Source: Isoperla grammatica (taxonomy: Eukaryota > Arthropoda > Insecta > Plecoptera > Perlodidae). From it: a stretch of 64,000 nucleotides of DNA. The notes below the pieces were generated by a model. The model saw only the letters and a list, made by a program, of their open reading frames with translations, had not been told where the DNA came from and did not search any database. The stretch covers positions 39,425,461-39,489,460 of the forward strand of contig OX246743.1 of the NCBI GenBank assembly GCA_945910005.1, in the 5' to 3' direction. Of this stretch, positions 13,951 to 25,679 are shown piece by piece; the stretch's first letter is position 1, and the number at the start of each line of letters is the position of its first letter. Position numbers and translations under genes: made by a program.

Positions 13951-14060
13951 CATACATACATACATGCATACATACATACATACATACATACATACATACA
14001 TACATACATACATACATGCATACATACATACATACATACATACATACATACATACATACA
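13951..14060. repeat. (TACA)n microsatellite
   Basis: About 110 bp of catacata repeats with rare tgca interruptions. Confidence 0.97.
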
Positions 14061-14500
14061 CACATATAATGAAAATGGGTTGGCTGACAAGAGCAAAGCT
14101 ACAAACACAAGGAGTGACTGCTGACCTATACTGAAAGTAACTTACAGCACAAATAAACAAAAACAGGGGGAAAATAACAAAAATCATTAACACAAGTTAC
14201 ACAACAAATATAGCATAAAGACCTAAGAATAATGAAACACACAAAATAGAAAACAAATTTAGGAAGGCATTAAAGTACTATAAACGATGGTAAGAAAATG
14301 TAAAAAAAATGTTCAAAGAGATAAAAAATCAAAGGTAAGAAAACAATATTTGAAAAATGTGTCAGTAGAGAAGCTTTAGAACATCCAACGAGTTTGTCAA
14401 GCAAGCTTATTACTAAACAATGCAAATCCAGTTTGATGGGCAAATAATAAGATAACGCCGTATAAGTTACAGTCCAAATAAGAAATACATTAGTCATACA

Positions 14501-14502
<2 letters not shown>

Positions 14503-14559
<57 letters not shown>

Positions 14560-14560
14560 A
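14503..14560. repeat. (AAAT)n microsatellite
   Basis: A near-perfect aaat array of about 58 bp, flanked by A-rich sequence. Confidence 0.95.
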
Positions 14561-15044
14561 AATATATGTATAAAAAAAAAAATAATAACAATAAATAGAT
14601 AGCATAAATAAATACAACATCAATCAGCACCCGCACCTAGTGAAGTGTGACGTTACATGACACATGCTAGCCCCAGCTTGCTAGATTGTACTTGCCGTAC
14701 TATACCCCAACTTAAAGCAACCAAGAATATCAGGCAATATATTTATCCTATCAGCTGTGTTTGGCAATACTATGTAGAAGCTTACAACTTTTCACATGAA
14801 CTTAACAGCAACATGATGCAACTGCTTAGCAGCCACCCAAAACATAACTACCAACTACTTAGCTATTAAACATAGGTGACCCTTAAACAAATAGGCCTAT
14901 ATATATATAGCACATTACAAGTTGTATCATCTATGCTTACAATATACATTGCAATGATCTATCACATTATGAGAAATAATGATAATGATTTGCATTTCTG
15001 TCCCATGTAGAACAATGAACAAGTTTAGATAATGTGACTAATAG

Positions 15045-15176
15045 TGGGTTTACAGCTAAGCGTTGGGAGCGAAGCGAGGGCGCGAGCTCCAATCAGCGGC
15101 CGAGATTCACGCGAACTCGGCCGCTGATTGGAGCTCGCGCCCTCGCTTTGCTCCCAGCGCTTAGCTGTAAACCCAC
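15045..15176. mobile_element. near-perfect hairpin (GC-rich palindromic MITE)
   Basis: Arms of about 60 bp are almost exact inverted complements. They start with gtgggtttacagctaagcg and end with cgcttagctgtaaacccac, with a loop of roughly 10-12 bases. GC content is far above the flanks. It is probably a young foldback or MITE insertion. Confidence 0.85.
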
Positions 15177-15693
15177 AGTGAGACTTGAAGAATAAAAAAT
15201 ATCACATGAAGTAGCTAGTTACAAATTAGAGTATTGATTGAGGCTGAACTTATGAGATTTAAGGAAGAATCAGGAACACATCAGGCACAAAAGAAAAAAA
15301 CAATGAGCATTATGATTGCATAGAAACTGGGAGCTACAGTAAGTACACGGTACGAACAAATTAAGGAAATCAACAAATCGAGGATCCAGGAAGGAAGTAG
15401 TAGTCATAACATGTACCCCACCAACGAGAAATCCTGGTTTAAGTCCCAATATTTTGTTTTATTATTTCAGTCTTTAATGTATCTAGTGATCTATGATTTA
15501 GCAAACCATCAAAACACATTGTAAGTACATGTAAGATTAATATCATTATAATGTACAGACATGACATATTCCTAGAGCTGTCTTTGACTTTATCTACCTG
15601 TCATGCTAAAAAGCTTAGGTAATAATATACAGTAATCAAAACATTTTAGAATATTCAGGTAGTTGCTAAAAGTCAAATACAATTGCTACTTTT

Positions 15694-16148
15694 CTACGAG
15701 GTACACTGCGGTTCATCATTTCTATGAACTTGCCTAATATGTCTTTTTAGATTTTCATTTCGTTTTGTTTTATGCCTACAGAACGGACACTGAAACTGCG
15801 GCAGACGACCGCACTCCTGTCTCAAGTGTTTTAACAAGTTTCCCTTCGACGTGTACCGACTCCCGCACTTGTAACAGCCGAACGGCTGTGCTTTATTTCC
15901 CTCGACGTTGAGTTTTATATTGAGTGGCCAGTCTATCGGCACCTCGGTCGGAGGACTGTTCTCAGATGACTGGTCGTTTGGTGTCCAGATGTTCCCGAGC
16001 GACAAGCTGAGCAACTTTGAAGAATAATTGGGCGGTAGATTTCGAGTTTGATTTGAATCCACTGGTAGACTATGAAATGCCTGTGTGTTGTCCATTGTAG
16101 AAAGGTAATCGATGAAGTGGCCAGGGAATGATTTCGGAGACGCCCTTC
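15694..16148 (-). CDS. lola: lola-type terminal exon, two zinc fingers with long leader
   Basis: Acceptor taaatttttcag then GA, giving Gly and a 151-residue tail. A C2HC finger lies at about residues 92-113 and a C2H2 finger at about 121-142. The leader of about 90 residues is the longest of the minus-strand exons and is rich in Ser, Pro and Asn, suggesting disorder. An in-frame ATG lies 18 codons in, but the splice site defines the start. The linker is Cys-Gly-Arg-Leu-Pro-Gln-Phe instead of the usual Lys-Glu-Pro form. Confidence 0.87.
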
Positions 16149-16886
16149 CTGAAAAATTTAAGATGCATATAGAAAATTAACTTCATTCGAGACAAAACCA
16201 TGATCGTGCATCTACTTTATTTGATTCAACTCCCCAACTCATGTACAATTTTTTTAGAATTGCTTTTCAAGGAAATATGGTGATCCTATACAGAAAAATT
16301 TAAACCTGGAAGATTTTCAACGTAATGAGAAGAGATCTGTAAAATTAATATTTAAATTATTCATTACCTTTTACAGATATCTTAAAAATGTGTCTTGCAG
16401 CTCATTGTTTGATTCCCAACTATTGCCAGCATGAGTGTATATAGTATGTCTTAATTTTTTTACAAAAACCTATTTTACAATCGACATGGCCAACAACACA
16501 ATCATTGTTAATTATGCTATGTTGGCCATATCAATGCCATGGCCATGTAAAATAAAATACCAGAAAGAGATGAGGTTTTATCAGGATATGAGCAAATAGT
16601 TGGTACGACAGGTGGAATAGGGAACATATAACACAGACACTGTTGATTAGTAAAGGGCAGTAGGAAGAGGTAGTGCATGAACAGTTTTTGTGATACAATA
16701 TTTTGTTTCTGTTTCTATTCTCATCATATTATTTATTCCATAGGTTTTAATAAAACTGTTGGTTGTTTATTAAGTACAGAATTATTTACACAATAATCAC
16801 TAATGGACTAATGGTACATAAAAACAAAATACGGAACTATTTATATTTTGTACAACAGTTGACACAGTAGTATGCATATAAGCTAT
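16149..16886. other. short intron, no gene seen
   Basis: AT-rich, 738 bp. A local inverted motif atggccaaca/tgttggccat lies near 16485-16530. Nothing else was identified. Confidence 0.55.
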
Positions 16887-17194
16887 TTACATAATGTTAT
16901 TGTGTTGAGTTCTGATATGCCTCAACAACGCATTCTTGTGTTTGGTACAGTAAGAACAATATGGGCACTTGCATTGCGGTTCTTTGCCGCAAAGTCTGAC
17001 GTGCCTTTTAAAGTCGGATTTCCACTTGTACGTAGTAGCGCAAACGGGACATCGAATGGCTTGAGGCACTTTTCCACACTCGTACTGCATGTGTCTTGTC
17101 AAGGAACTTTTGCAATAGTAGCCTTTCTCACATGTTTGACACTGGTATGGGTGGACACTAAAATGTTTATCTGCTGTAGCAGCATTCTCAGCTT
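16887..17194 (-). CDS. lola: lola-type terminal exon, three zinc fingers
   Basis: Acceptor aaaatgttgcag then AA, giving Glu and a 102-residue tail. Fingers lie at about residues 19-40 (C2HC), 49-69 (C2HC with a shortened His-x3-Cys) and 77-98 (C2H2). The first finger is only complete if the frame is taken from the splice site. A Leu codon within it can be mistaken for a start, which would lose two of the metal ligands. Confidence 0.86.
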
Positions 17195-18192
17195 CTGCAA
17201 CATTTTAAACAATTATTAACAATTTTCTACATTATATTATGCCAAATACCAGTCAACGAAGTAATATCCTTGTCTTAAAGGTTGTCGACCTCTACTAGCC
17301 CAAAACAAATCATCATCATTTCATATAGGCCCTACCCACAATTGGTCTATCTGACCAGTGACTATCATGCTGGATCTCGTCAGCCAATAGAGATTCGCCT
17401 CCCTATCGTGAAACTTTATGCTCCCCGGCATAGCGTCATTTCCTTTACCATACGAGTCAAGAAGCATTTTTAAGTTCTCGCCAATTGATCAAGGCATCTT
17501 CCACATGTACCTTGCATCTACCATTAGATAGCTTTCAAATACTTGAAGGTGTGTGCAGTGTGCTACAAGCACTGGAAGCATTACTATTAACTGCAGATTA
17601 CAAGCAGGTGCTGGGAACGAACAATCAATAGGAATTATGTTTGTATTTAGTCACTTCCTCTATGTTTTGTTAGGATTGGTACATTTAAATTACAATTGAA
17701 GGAATGGACAATAAAGTACACATTTATGTTTGACCATTTCTCTTTTATTCACCAACCAGATCAAAGTACATCTTTGTAAGTCAACACATTTACATTATCA
17801 AATATAATAGTACACATGTAACGTGGATTATTGTAACCAAGTTACTGTACAGGTTACTACTACTATTGTACAGGTTACTGCTCTGTTAGGTTATAGGTTA
17901 CAGGAAATAATTATGTTATTCTTCACTTTCTTTTCACGTTCCCTTTGTAGGTTAGATTTAAACAATGTGTCTTATTATTATTCTTGTACATTTTCACCTA
18001 ATATACTTATTTATTTTTATTTGCTGCAATTATGTAGAGAGCTTCCAATGCACAAGTATACTCTACTTATATTGGAAGTTCTCTGCAACTGTATCCCATA
18101 CTAAGTAAAAATGTGTATTACATGGCAAAATAAATACTAGCCTACTACTACTCTAAAAAAAAAAAAAAGTTATTAAACAAACCAAATTATCA
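17195..18192. other. start of long exon-free interval
   Basis: AT-rich sequence with no recognisable gene. From here to 34794 there is no zinc-finger exon on either strand that I could find. Confidence 0.55.
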
Positions 18193-19012
18193 GGGTGTAA
18201 GGAATCTTAACTTTGTAATGAGGGTGCTGAGGGGAGCAAGCAGGGAAATAAGGGATCATGCATACAGAGCTCTGGTGAGGCCAGGTCTGGAGTATGCAGG
18301 GGCGGTGTGGGACCCACATGACATCAAGGGGAGGGATGCTCTGGAAGGGGTACAAAAGAGAGCGGCGAGAAGGGTGCTTCGAAGGGCCAATAGATGGGTG
18401 GAAATAGACATGGGGGATGGTAAGAAGAGAAGAGAGTATGAGAGTGTAACGGAATTGGTCAGGGAGCTAGGTTGGGAGACGCTTGAGGACAGAAGACGGA
18501 GGGATAGGCTGGGTAAAATGTATAGGGTAGTAAGGAAGCATGAGGGGTGGGGGGGGAGTTAAGTAGGGCGGTGGACGGAGCCAGTTACAGGGGTAGGGGG
18601 ATCATCAGTGGAAGATTGAAAGAAGGTCATGGAGGACAGATGTAGGTAAGTTCTCCTTCCTGGGAAGGGCAACCGTTGAGTGGAATCAGCTAGATGGGGA
18701 AGTTGTGGGGCTAGGGAAGGTGAAGGCTTATGCCGACAGGCTGAGGCCTAAACCTGAACCCAAGTGGATGGGAAAGACGAAAGGAGATGGTCACGGAGAA
18801 GGAAGAATGTTGGATGCAAGGGGGGTAATGGAAGGGAAGGAAGTAAGGAAAACTGAGAAGAATGGAAAGAAACAGCAAGAAGGTGTTGGAGGAAGGGAGG
18901 AAGATGCAAAGGATGGGAAAGGACAAAGGAGGAATGAAGGAAGTGGAGAGTCTCTCACCACTGGCGCACGGCCATCTGTGAAGAGGATAAACAAACAACA
19001 ACAACAACAATC
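18193..19012 (+). mobile_element. non-LTR retrotransposon 3' end (RT C-terminus)
   Basis: The frame from about 18193 reads like the end of a LINE reverse transcriptase: Ala-Tyr-Arg-Ala-Leu-Val-Arg-Pro, then Leu-Glu-Tyr-Ala, then Val-Trp-Asp-Pro, then Val-Gln-Lys-Arg-Ala-Ala-Arg. After a frameshift near 18562 another frame gives Phe-Ser-Phe-Leu-Gly-Arg and Glu-Trp-Asn-Gln-Leu, also typical. It ends in an aacaacaacaa tail. It is truncated at the 5' end, frameshifted and dead. Confidence 0.85.
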
Positions 19013-19299
19013 ACTTAAAACCAGGATTCCACTTGCAGGTAGTCAAGTGGGAAAACTTACATATTGTGAGTTTCAGTGTGATTTTTGCTATTTATCACAC
19101 TTGACTGTAATTATTTCCATTCTGTATATAGTTAAAATATTGGGGGTCGTCTTAAATTCACGTATTAATTTAAGATTATGAATATGATTTGTTCCAGTTT
19201 AAAATTCTTGAAAATAGGGGTTGGTCTTAAATTCGAGGTAGATGGGAATATTCTCCCGGTCCAAGCGTCTTGGTTCATAGTTATTTATTAGGCCGTCCC

Positions 19300-20060
19300 T
19301 CATACCAACCCAGTTGGAAGGGGTGCGGCCCTATATATGGAACACTTCTGCAAACCCCCCAACTAGCAAACCTAGTGTAGGAATGTGGAACTATCACGAA
19401 AACCCCCGTTGGTAGGAGTGCGCCCTACTACAGAACACTGCTACCAACCCCCCTTGGAAATCAGCTGTATAACACGTGGGTAAGGAATGTGACAGCTCCA
19501 TTTAACAAACCGTTTCCCTTCCGTTCCGTTTGACAGCAACCGTTTAACACATGGTGGGTAAGGTATGTGACAGCTCGACAACCCCCGTTGGTAGGAGTGG
19601 CCCCTTACTACGGAACACTCCTACCAACCCCCCTTGGAAATGCAGCTGTTTCAACACGTGGGTCATCAAACAGTAGTCTAGTAGTCAGTCGGTAGTAGGC
19701 TGCACTTCTGCCAACAAGGGTTCCCGAGCCGTCACTATTGTAATCTTTGTTGTCACATTCCTTACCCACGTGTTATACAGCCGATTTCCAAGTGAGGTTG
19801 GTAGCAGTGTTCTGTAGTAGGGCGCACTCCTACCAACGGGGGTTGTCAAGCTGTCACATTCCTTACCCACGTGTTAAAACAGCTGATTTCCAATGGGAAT
19901 TGGTAGCAGTGTTCTGTAGTAGGGGCCACTCCTGCCAACGGGGGTTTTCGTGGTAGTAACTGTCTAATCTTTGGTAGTACCACATTCCTATGCTAGGTTT
20001 GCTAGTTGGGGAGTTGGCAGAAGTGTTCCATATAGGGCCGCACTCCTTCCAACTGGGTTG
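19300..20060. mobile_element. foldback-like element with long inverted repeats
   Basis: The outer ends are inverted copies of each other: the left has acccagttggaaggggtgcg and the right has the complement of acccagttggaaggagtgcg. Inside are repeated modules on both arms, with motifs such as cccccgttggtaggagtg, aacactgctaccaacc and acacgtgggtaaggaatgtg. The whole 0.76 kb can fold back on itself. No protein-coding content. Confidence 0.8.
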
Positions 20061-21109
20061 TTAGGAGACACATCCTATTTATTATACTAGGAAAACGCTC
20101 TGTTTGACGCGTTGATAAGCGAGCGCGTCAATATCTACGAACTTTCTGGCGAAAAGATTTCAATGCTAATACAAACAACAATTAACAACAATTCAAGAAT
20201 GCACATTGCAAACATTTTTCTAATTTCCATCTATAGCTATTATACTTAATTGTTGGATGCAGTGCAATGTGCGTTGCTAAGAATTTTTGCTGCTGTCATG
20301 TTTTCGCCGCGGTCCGCCACCGTTACTAACAGTTATTGACAGAAATAGAAATGTTATTTCTGCCTCTAATATGTACCAAATCGCGTTTACATTAGTATAT
20401 TCGTGACCGGACAAAAATTTACTATAAGATAGCCACCTCACATTTTGCTGTTACTGTGTTTCAGAAATATATTTTCGAGTAACTTTTATGTAACTTTGCC
20501 AATATTTATCAGATCGCCATAACATGAACATATTCGTAATTGAAAAAAGCTTTAAAAAAATATGGCTATCTCACATTTTGCCGCCATTTTGTTTCAGAAA
20601 AATATTTTGCAGTAACTAGGGCCTATGGTGTAACTTTGTAACTTTTCGAACAATTTTGCCTCAAAACTATACACCTTCAATCCACATTCAGGCTTGTGGA
20701 TGGTCCAAATTTCAAGTTGATCGGACTTTCCGTTCGACCGCTATCGACGGACATATAAAAATAAATAAAAAAAAACAAAGAAACAAACAAACAAAAACAG
20801 AACGAAGTGCCATAAGAGTCTCGTGGAGACGCTCGCTTCGCTCGCTTAATTATATTTAATTAAACCAATTATTATTAGGTAGCCTACATGTAATCCCATT
20901 TAAATAATTAGGTACCTACACATATTAATGCCTAGGGCCTACTGGTACATTGAATAAGAATTACTGTGAAGAGTAGGCTAAGCACCAAAACTTAGTTATC
21001 TGACCAAAAGGTCAGGGAAAGGAACTTAGGCCTCAGAGCCTACCCAATCAATCAATTAGTAGAATGTTAAGGGCCATGTGGAATGCGGTAATGGGGAATA
21101 TGCATAATT
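20061..21109. other. unclassified repetitive DNA
   Basis: Contains two diverged direct copies of a segment with tggctatctcacattttgcc (near 20430 and 20570). It ends in an A-rich run followed by gctcgcttcgctcgctt. Probably mobile-element remnant; family not recognised. Confidence 0.45.
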
Positions 21110-21660
21110 TTTTTTTAGCATTTTACTAGATTAGGATTGACTTCCTGAATACAAAAATATTTTATTTCGATGACATAGAATAAAGTTTCATTTATAAAAA
21201 CGAGCTGAAAGTTTCACACATATTTATGGCGGGAAAAACGGGGCATACGTCACCTGCCATGTATCAGCAATCAACCAATCATAAAATGATAAATAAAATA
21301 ACGCTTATTTGGAAATTATCATATCCATAATCATATAAAATCGAATTAATGTCTAGTACGCCTAGTAATAAATTTTGAAGCCCAATTACTATAAAAACAA
21401 TAATACTAAACCTATTTTCATAGAATATCTGTAAATATTGGGTGTTGTTATTCATATGAAGCAGACTTGACAACGGCTTGAGTAAAAATTTTGACGAGGT
21501 TAGCTTGATAACCTTGAAAATTTGATTGTTTCGTCTAGGAGGCGGTGGCAAATTCCAAGGATGTTATATGCAAAGTCATTCATATAAGCAGTGATTTTCA
21601 TGGATCGTGACGTCACATACCGTTTACAAAATAAAAGTGCGGGAAACAGATAATCAAAAT
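21110..21660. repeat. dispersed repeat family C, copy 2
   Basis: Shares spaced blocks with copies near 620-1120 and 40660-41005. The blocks are a segment with gaaagtttcacacat...tatggcgggaaaaa-like sequence, a catt-cata-agcagtgat block and a tgacgtcaca block. The order is the same. Likely a non-autonomous DNA element; ends not defined. Confidence 0.55.
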
Positions 21661-23745
21661 CTTTGAACATGTCGTCGTGTGAGTACTTATTTCGTCCATA
21701 TCCGCTTTTTCGCAGACGGAGAAAACGGGGTTTGAATGTAAAACTGCTGGTACTTTTATCTGTTACAAGGCATCCACCATTTTTGAATTCTATTGTTCAA
21801 GTATGGATACAGTTTAAGAATTTTCATAATAACAAAACATTTTGCTTTTGTATTTCCCCCAGAACAGGGCACTCATTGTTGGATATGGACTACAGCTCCT
21901 GACAAAAATGAATAAATTTTTAGTACTTATTTCGTCCATATCCACTTTACTGTTATTGTAATCGTATTAGGTGTACCTTGGATAATAAATTATATATTTG
22001 ATGACTCAGTAGTACAGGGAACTTAATTTGGCATAAAAATTATTTTTTTATCAATTTATTAATGTTTAAGCTTACAAAATTAAATTTAAAAAAAAAATAA
22101 AAAAAATAATAAAAATGCTTTAATTTGCCAACGAAAACCAAAACATTAGTTATAATTACAGTATATACTGATAAAGATGTTCTAATCGTTAGGCGATTGA
22201 TTAGGTTCCTTTACAAGGCAGTTCTTGGAAACATAGTTATTGTCATGTTAGCGTAGGCGAGGGACATTATGGACATTCCTAGGATTTTACTGGGACACGT
22301 TGAGAATGAGCAAAGTGGGAGGAACCTACACCACGAGGAAGGGCCAGTGGTGGACCTGTGCAGCTACAAAAATGACAACGATCCTGGCTCAGAAACTATG
22401 AACACACGTCGCATAACTGTCAGTGAAAAGGATAGGGTGCGACAGGGGTAGAGGTTAGGTTGCCATTTGGGCATCAGCAAAGGAAAAAAGAGAAAGAAAT
22501 AATGAGTGAGATATTATTATACACAACACCCTCGTTGCAGGCACCGGTCACCACGAGGAGAAGGAACTACCTCGACTGGGTTTAATTGCTTGCAATGTAA
22601 TATTAAAATATTACATGGCAAAGAACTACACAAGAAATTATATTAATGATCTGATTACCAATTAATTTTTATTAATAAAACGATTTCAAAGTTTTAACTT
22701 ACAAACAAGTAATTACAAGTACAAGTACACACACAATCAAGTGGAATTAATAAAATTAAAATCATACTTGCTTCTCTCATCCTTCGATTGGATATTTTTG
22801 ACACGTGGATGAGACGTTTGTAGAACGAATAATTTTTTAAGTGTCCGGTCACACGTCACCCCCCCCCCCCCTAACCCCCGAAGCAATGATCGCTACTCTC
22901 AGAACGGATTGCCTATACATACTCAGCCCACTCGCAATCCCTTCCGCAGTCCGGGCAATTACTGATGAGTAGAGTACAGTTTTTAAATTAATAGAACTTA
23001 TATTAGAATTTTATCACATTTCTGTAAGTACAATTAAAATAAAACATGTGAATATTGTGCCCGTATTCTCCTTCAAGAAAATTTTTTGACGATGATTACG
23101 GACGTCCCATTTCACCCGTCTCACAGTTTACTTGTGCAGGCATAATACTATTTGTATGACTGCCTGTACTACTGTTCATCCCGCCAATTTTATATTTCCA
23201 CTTCGGGCACTGGTCAGGCCTACTCAGTAGGCCTAGGTCCTATATCTAGGGTAAATATAAAATTTGTTTATGAACAAGCTCAATAACTTACAGAGCCAAG
23301 GCCTAAAAATATCAAAAAGACAAACTCGTTACCGGTATCTGAAATCCAGTTCCTTGGGCAAGTCGGGGCTGGAAATGAACTCAGATATTGGGATAATATG
23401 TAATAAACACCTTGCCAAATCGGTTGTCAGCAAGCTAACAACGCAGAACACACGAATGGAAAACCCTCTGAATGCCATCGCAGCTGTTCGTAGTGGCCGG
23501 CCGATCAATCCCGCGGTTCTGATTGGTGCATGTGGATATGGCTCAAATAAGTACTGACATTTATTCCAACCTCGTGGATATGGATCAAACAAGCACCGAG
23601 ATAATCGACAGTAATAGAAAATTTCACCCAGAGATTGCGGAAATGGATTAAATACGCATTGACAATATGCAATACCATAACAACTAAAAAAAAGTGAAAA
23701 GTGGATATGGATGAAATAAGTTCTAACACGACGAATTGTATAGAA
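21661..23745. other. unassigned DNA with a recurring motif
   Basis: The motif acttatttcgtccatatcc occurs at about 21683 and 21926. Its complement-like forms (ggatatggatgaaataagt and relatives) recur at about 23530-23720. This gives the region inverted symmetry over about 2 kb. A C-run lies at about 22858. No gene was recognised. Confidence 0.4.
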
Positions 23746-23873
23746 GTCTTCTTCTTCTTCTTTCGAACACCCAGAGTTGGAACTTATGCCATTCTCTGCC
23801 TAGTTGCCCAATAAAGGTTTGCCACATATTTCCTCCTTGCTATCTTTTGCCCCTCCATTAGATATAGTATAAT
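23746..23873 (-). mobile_element. LINE 3' end fragment, family D copy 1
   Basis: About 125 bp nearly identical to the 3' terminus of the element at 29654-29935 and, inverted, to 31109-31248, with the same (AAG)n tail on the minus strand. Truncated at the 5' end. Confidence 0.8.
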
Positions 23874-24136
23874 GAATTAATTTTAAAACTTTTAAATTAG
23901 GTTTGTGATGTCTTTAGATGAATAACAATATATTCCACGTACCTTCAGAGCTGTAGAAAATTCATGCACATTCCCTATTAAAACATGGTTAATAGGCCTT
24001 AGCAGATATGTTTAATGTCCTGAAGCCAGTGACCAGCATGTAGGCCCTAGATTAAGCAGGCATCATATAGGCCTAGGCCTATATGTTGGCTAGGGCCTAC
24101 TTCGAACATAGGCCTATGGGCTGCATACCAACTATG

Positions 24137-25671
24137 CAGTGGCGGCTCGTGGGGGGAGGCAGGGGAGGCAGTGCCTCCTCACTATTTTCAAGTCTGATGC
24201 GTATTTTATCTCAATTGTACCTTAGTACATATACCGGGGCTTTGTATACACAAGTTTCTAATTGTGTGCACAAATTTATATTAATTATAGTCGTTGTCTA
24301 TGTATTGTACAGTGTAGTACACTTTGCAAGCTGTCAAATATGTTAGAACAACTCCAACGGTAGTGGGAAATATGCGCGGGAAAATAATTTTGTATTACTC
24401 GTCGAACAACGCCTAACGTACCGCGCATGGAGTGTCCTGTCAGGGGCGCGCTGCCGCCGACCTTGGCTTGAGCGATGGTGCTGAGAGGAGAGGGGAAGCA
24501 AGGTCTTTTTCCACTCGCGTATCCGACAAATGTTGCCGTGAGGGAGGCTAGCCGCCCAATGCTTTCTTATAGGGGCTGACAGCGAACGACTGACGTAGAG
24601 CGTACAGAATGTACATGAATGAAGTTGTCGTAGAGAGGGTGTGGTGGGTGAGAGAACGAAGCAATACGCTGTTCTCTCTCACTCCTATGCAACCCTATCC
24701 GTATATAGAAACGTCTTCGATCTGACGGATATACAGTATGAAATTTTACAGTAAAAATTAGACATTGGGTTTTGTTTGAGACGTATCATTCAACACACGT
24801 ATCTATCAACAGACGTATCAACAGCAAAACTGAAAGAAATCAGGTGCACAGAGTAGTTTGATGTGATGAATGATGAAGTTCTTAGAGTGGTACCTGAACC
24901 TCGGTTACGTAATTGCCGAAAAGATAACGCTATCGTCACCTACCGCGATAACTGCAGGCTCTGTATTATGAACTATTGGACAATATAACCTTACACTTAG
25001 AGCTACGCTTTGGTGATTTGGGCAAACTCGAGCTTCTGAATGTAGTAAATACTTCAAATTTTGAAGGCTACAAAAGGCAATTCCCTCAAAACGCACTTGA
25101 ACATTTAACACATAATTACGGCAATTTATTTAATACGTAGAAATTAAAAAATCAACTAATTGTCCTGTACGGCGACAAGGAATTATAGGACTTTTCCCGG
25201 TTAACCTAAAAGAACAATACTAGAACTTTTTTTCGCAAATCAGCTGAATGAAGTTATGCCCGAAGTGACGCGTTAAATGAACTCATTGTGACAATACCAG
25301 CAACATCAGCCTGTACGGAGAGAAGCTTTTCTTGTTTAAAGTTAGTTAAAACTTACGCTGGAAATACTATGGGGCAGAGTCGACTGACCGCTTGCGATTT
25401 AAGCATTGAAAAGGAACTTGTATTATAAATGGAACTTGAAGCTACCTGATACGACAACATCACGGAACACTTTGGAACGATCAAAAACCGACGGGTCGAC
25501 TTTTTCTACCAATGAGGATCTACAAAGTAAGACATATTTATGGTATATACTATTCTTTTAGTTTTAAGAAAGTAGGAAGCATATGAAAAAAAGAGCAATC
25601 GGGTGCCCGAAACCTTAGACTAAAATGAAAGAACCTGCCTCCCCTGTATCACAGGCCACGAGCCGCCACTG
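24137..25671 (+). mobile_element. hAT DNA transposon, decayed, with intact ends
   Basis: The element is bounded by an exact 8-bp target site duplication, CAACTATG, at 24129-24136 and 25672-25679. The terminal inverted repeat is CAGTGGCGGCTCGTGG at both ends. At 25291-25428 the plus strand encodes the C-terminal dimerisation region of a hAT transposase, with Thr-Ser-Ala-Cys-Thr-Glu-Arg-Ser-Phe-Ser, then Met-Gly-Gln-Ser-Arg-Leu, and a stop. Upstream frames are broken and the 1.5 kb is too short for a full transposase, so this is an internally deleted copy. Confidence 0.92.
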
Positions 25672-25679
25672 CAACTATG

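Larger units (their letters stand above)
13841..15693. other. intron with microsatellites and a hairpin element
   Basis: Contains a (TACA)n tract at about 13951-14060, an (AAAT)n tract at about 14503-14560 and a near-perfect hairpin at 15045-15176. The Cys-Met-Tyr-Val and Ile-Tyr-Leu-Phe repeat frames here are microsatellite translations. Confidence 0.65.

Noticed and set aside
13862..14193. Open frames rich in Cys-Met-Tyr-Val
   Set aside because: Translation of the TACA microsatellite.
18705..19181. 158-codon charged protein
   Set aside because: It is the frameshifted 3' end and untranslated tail of the LINE fragment.
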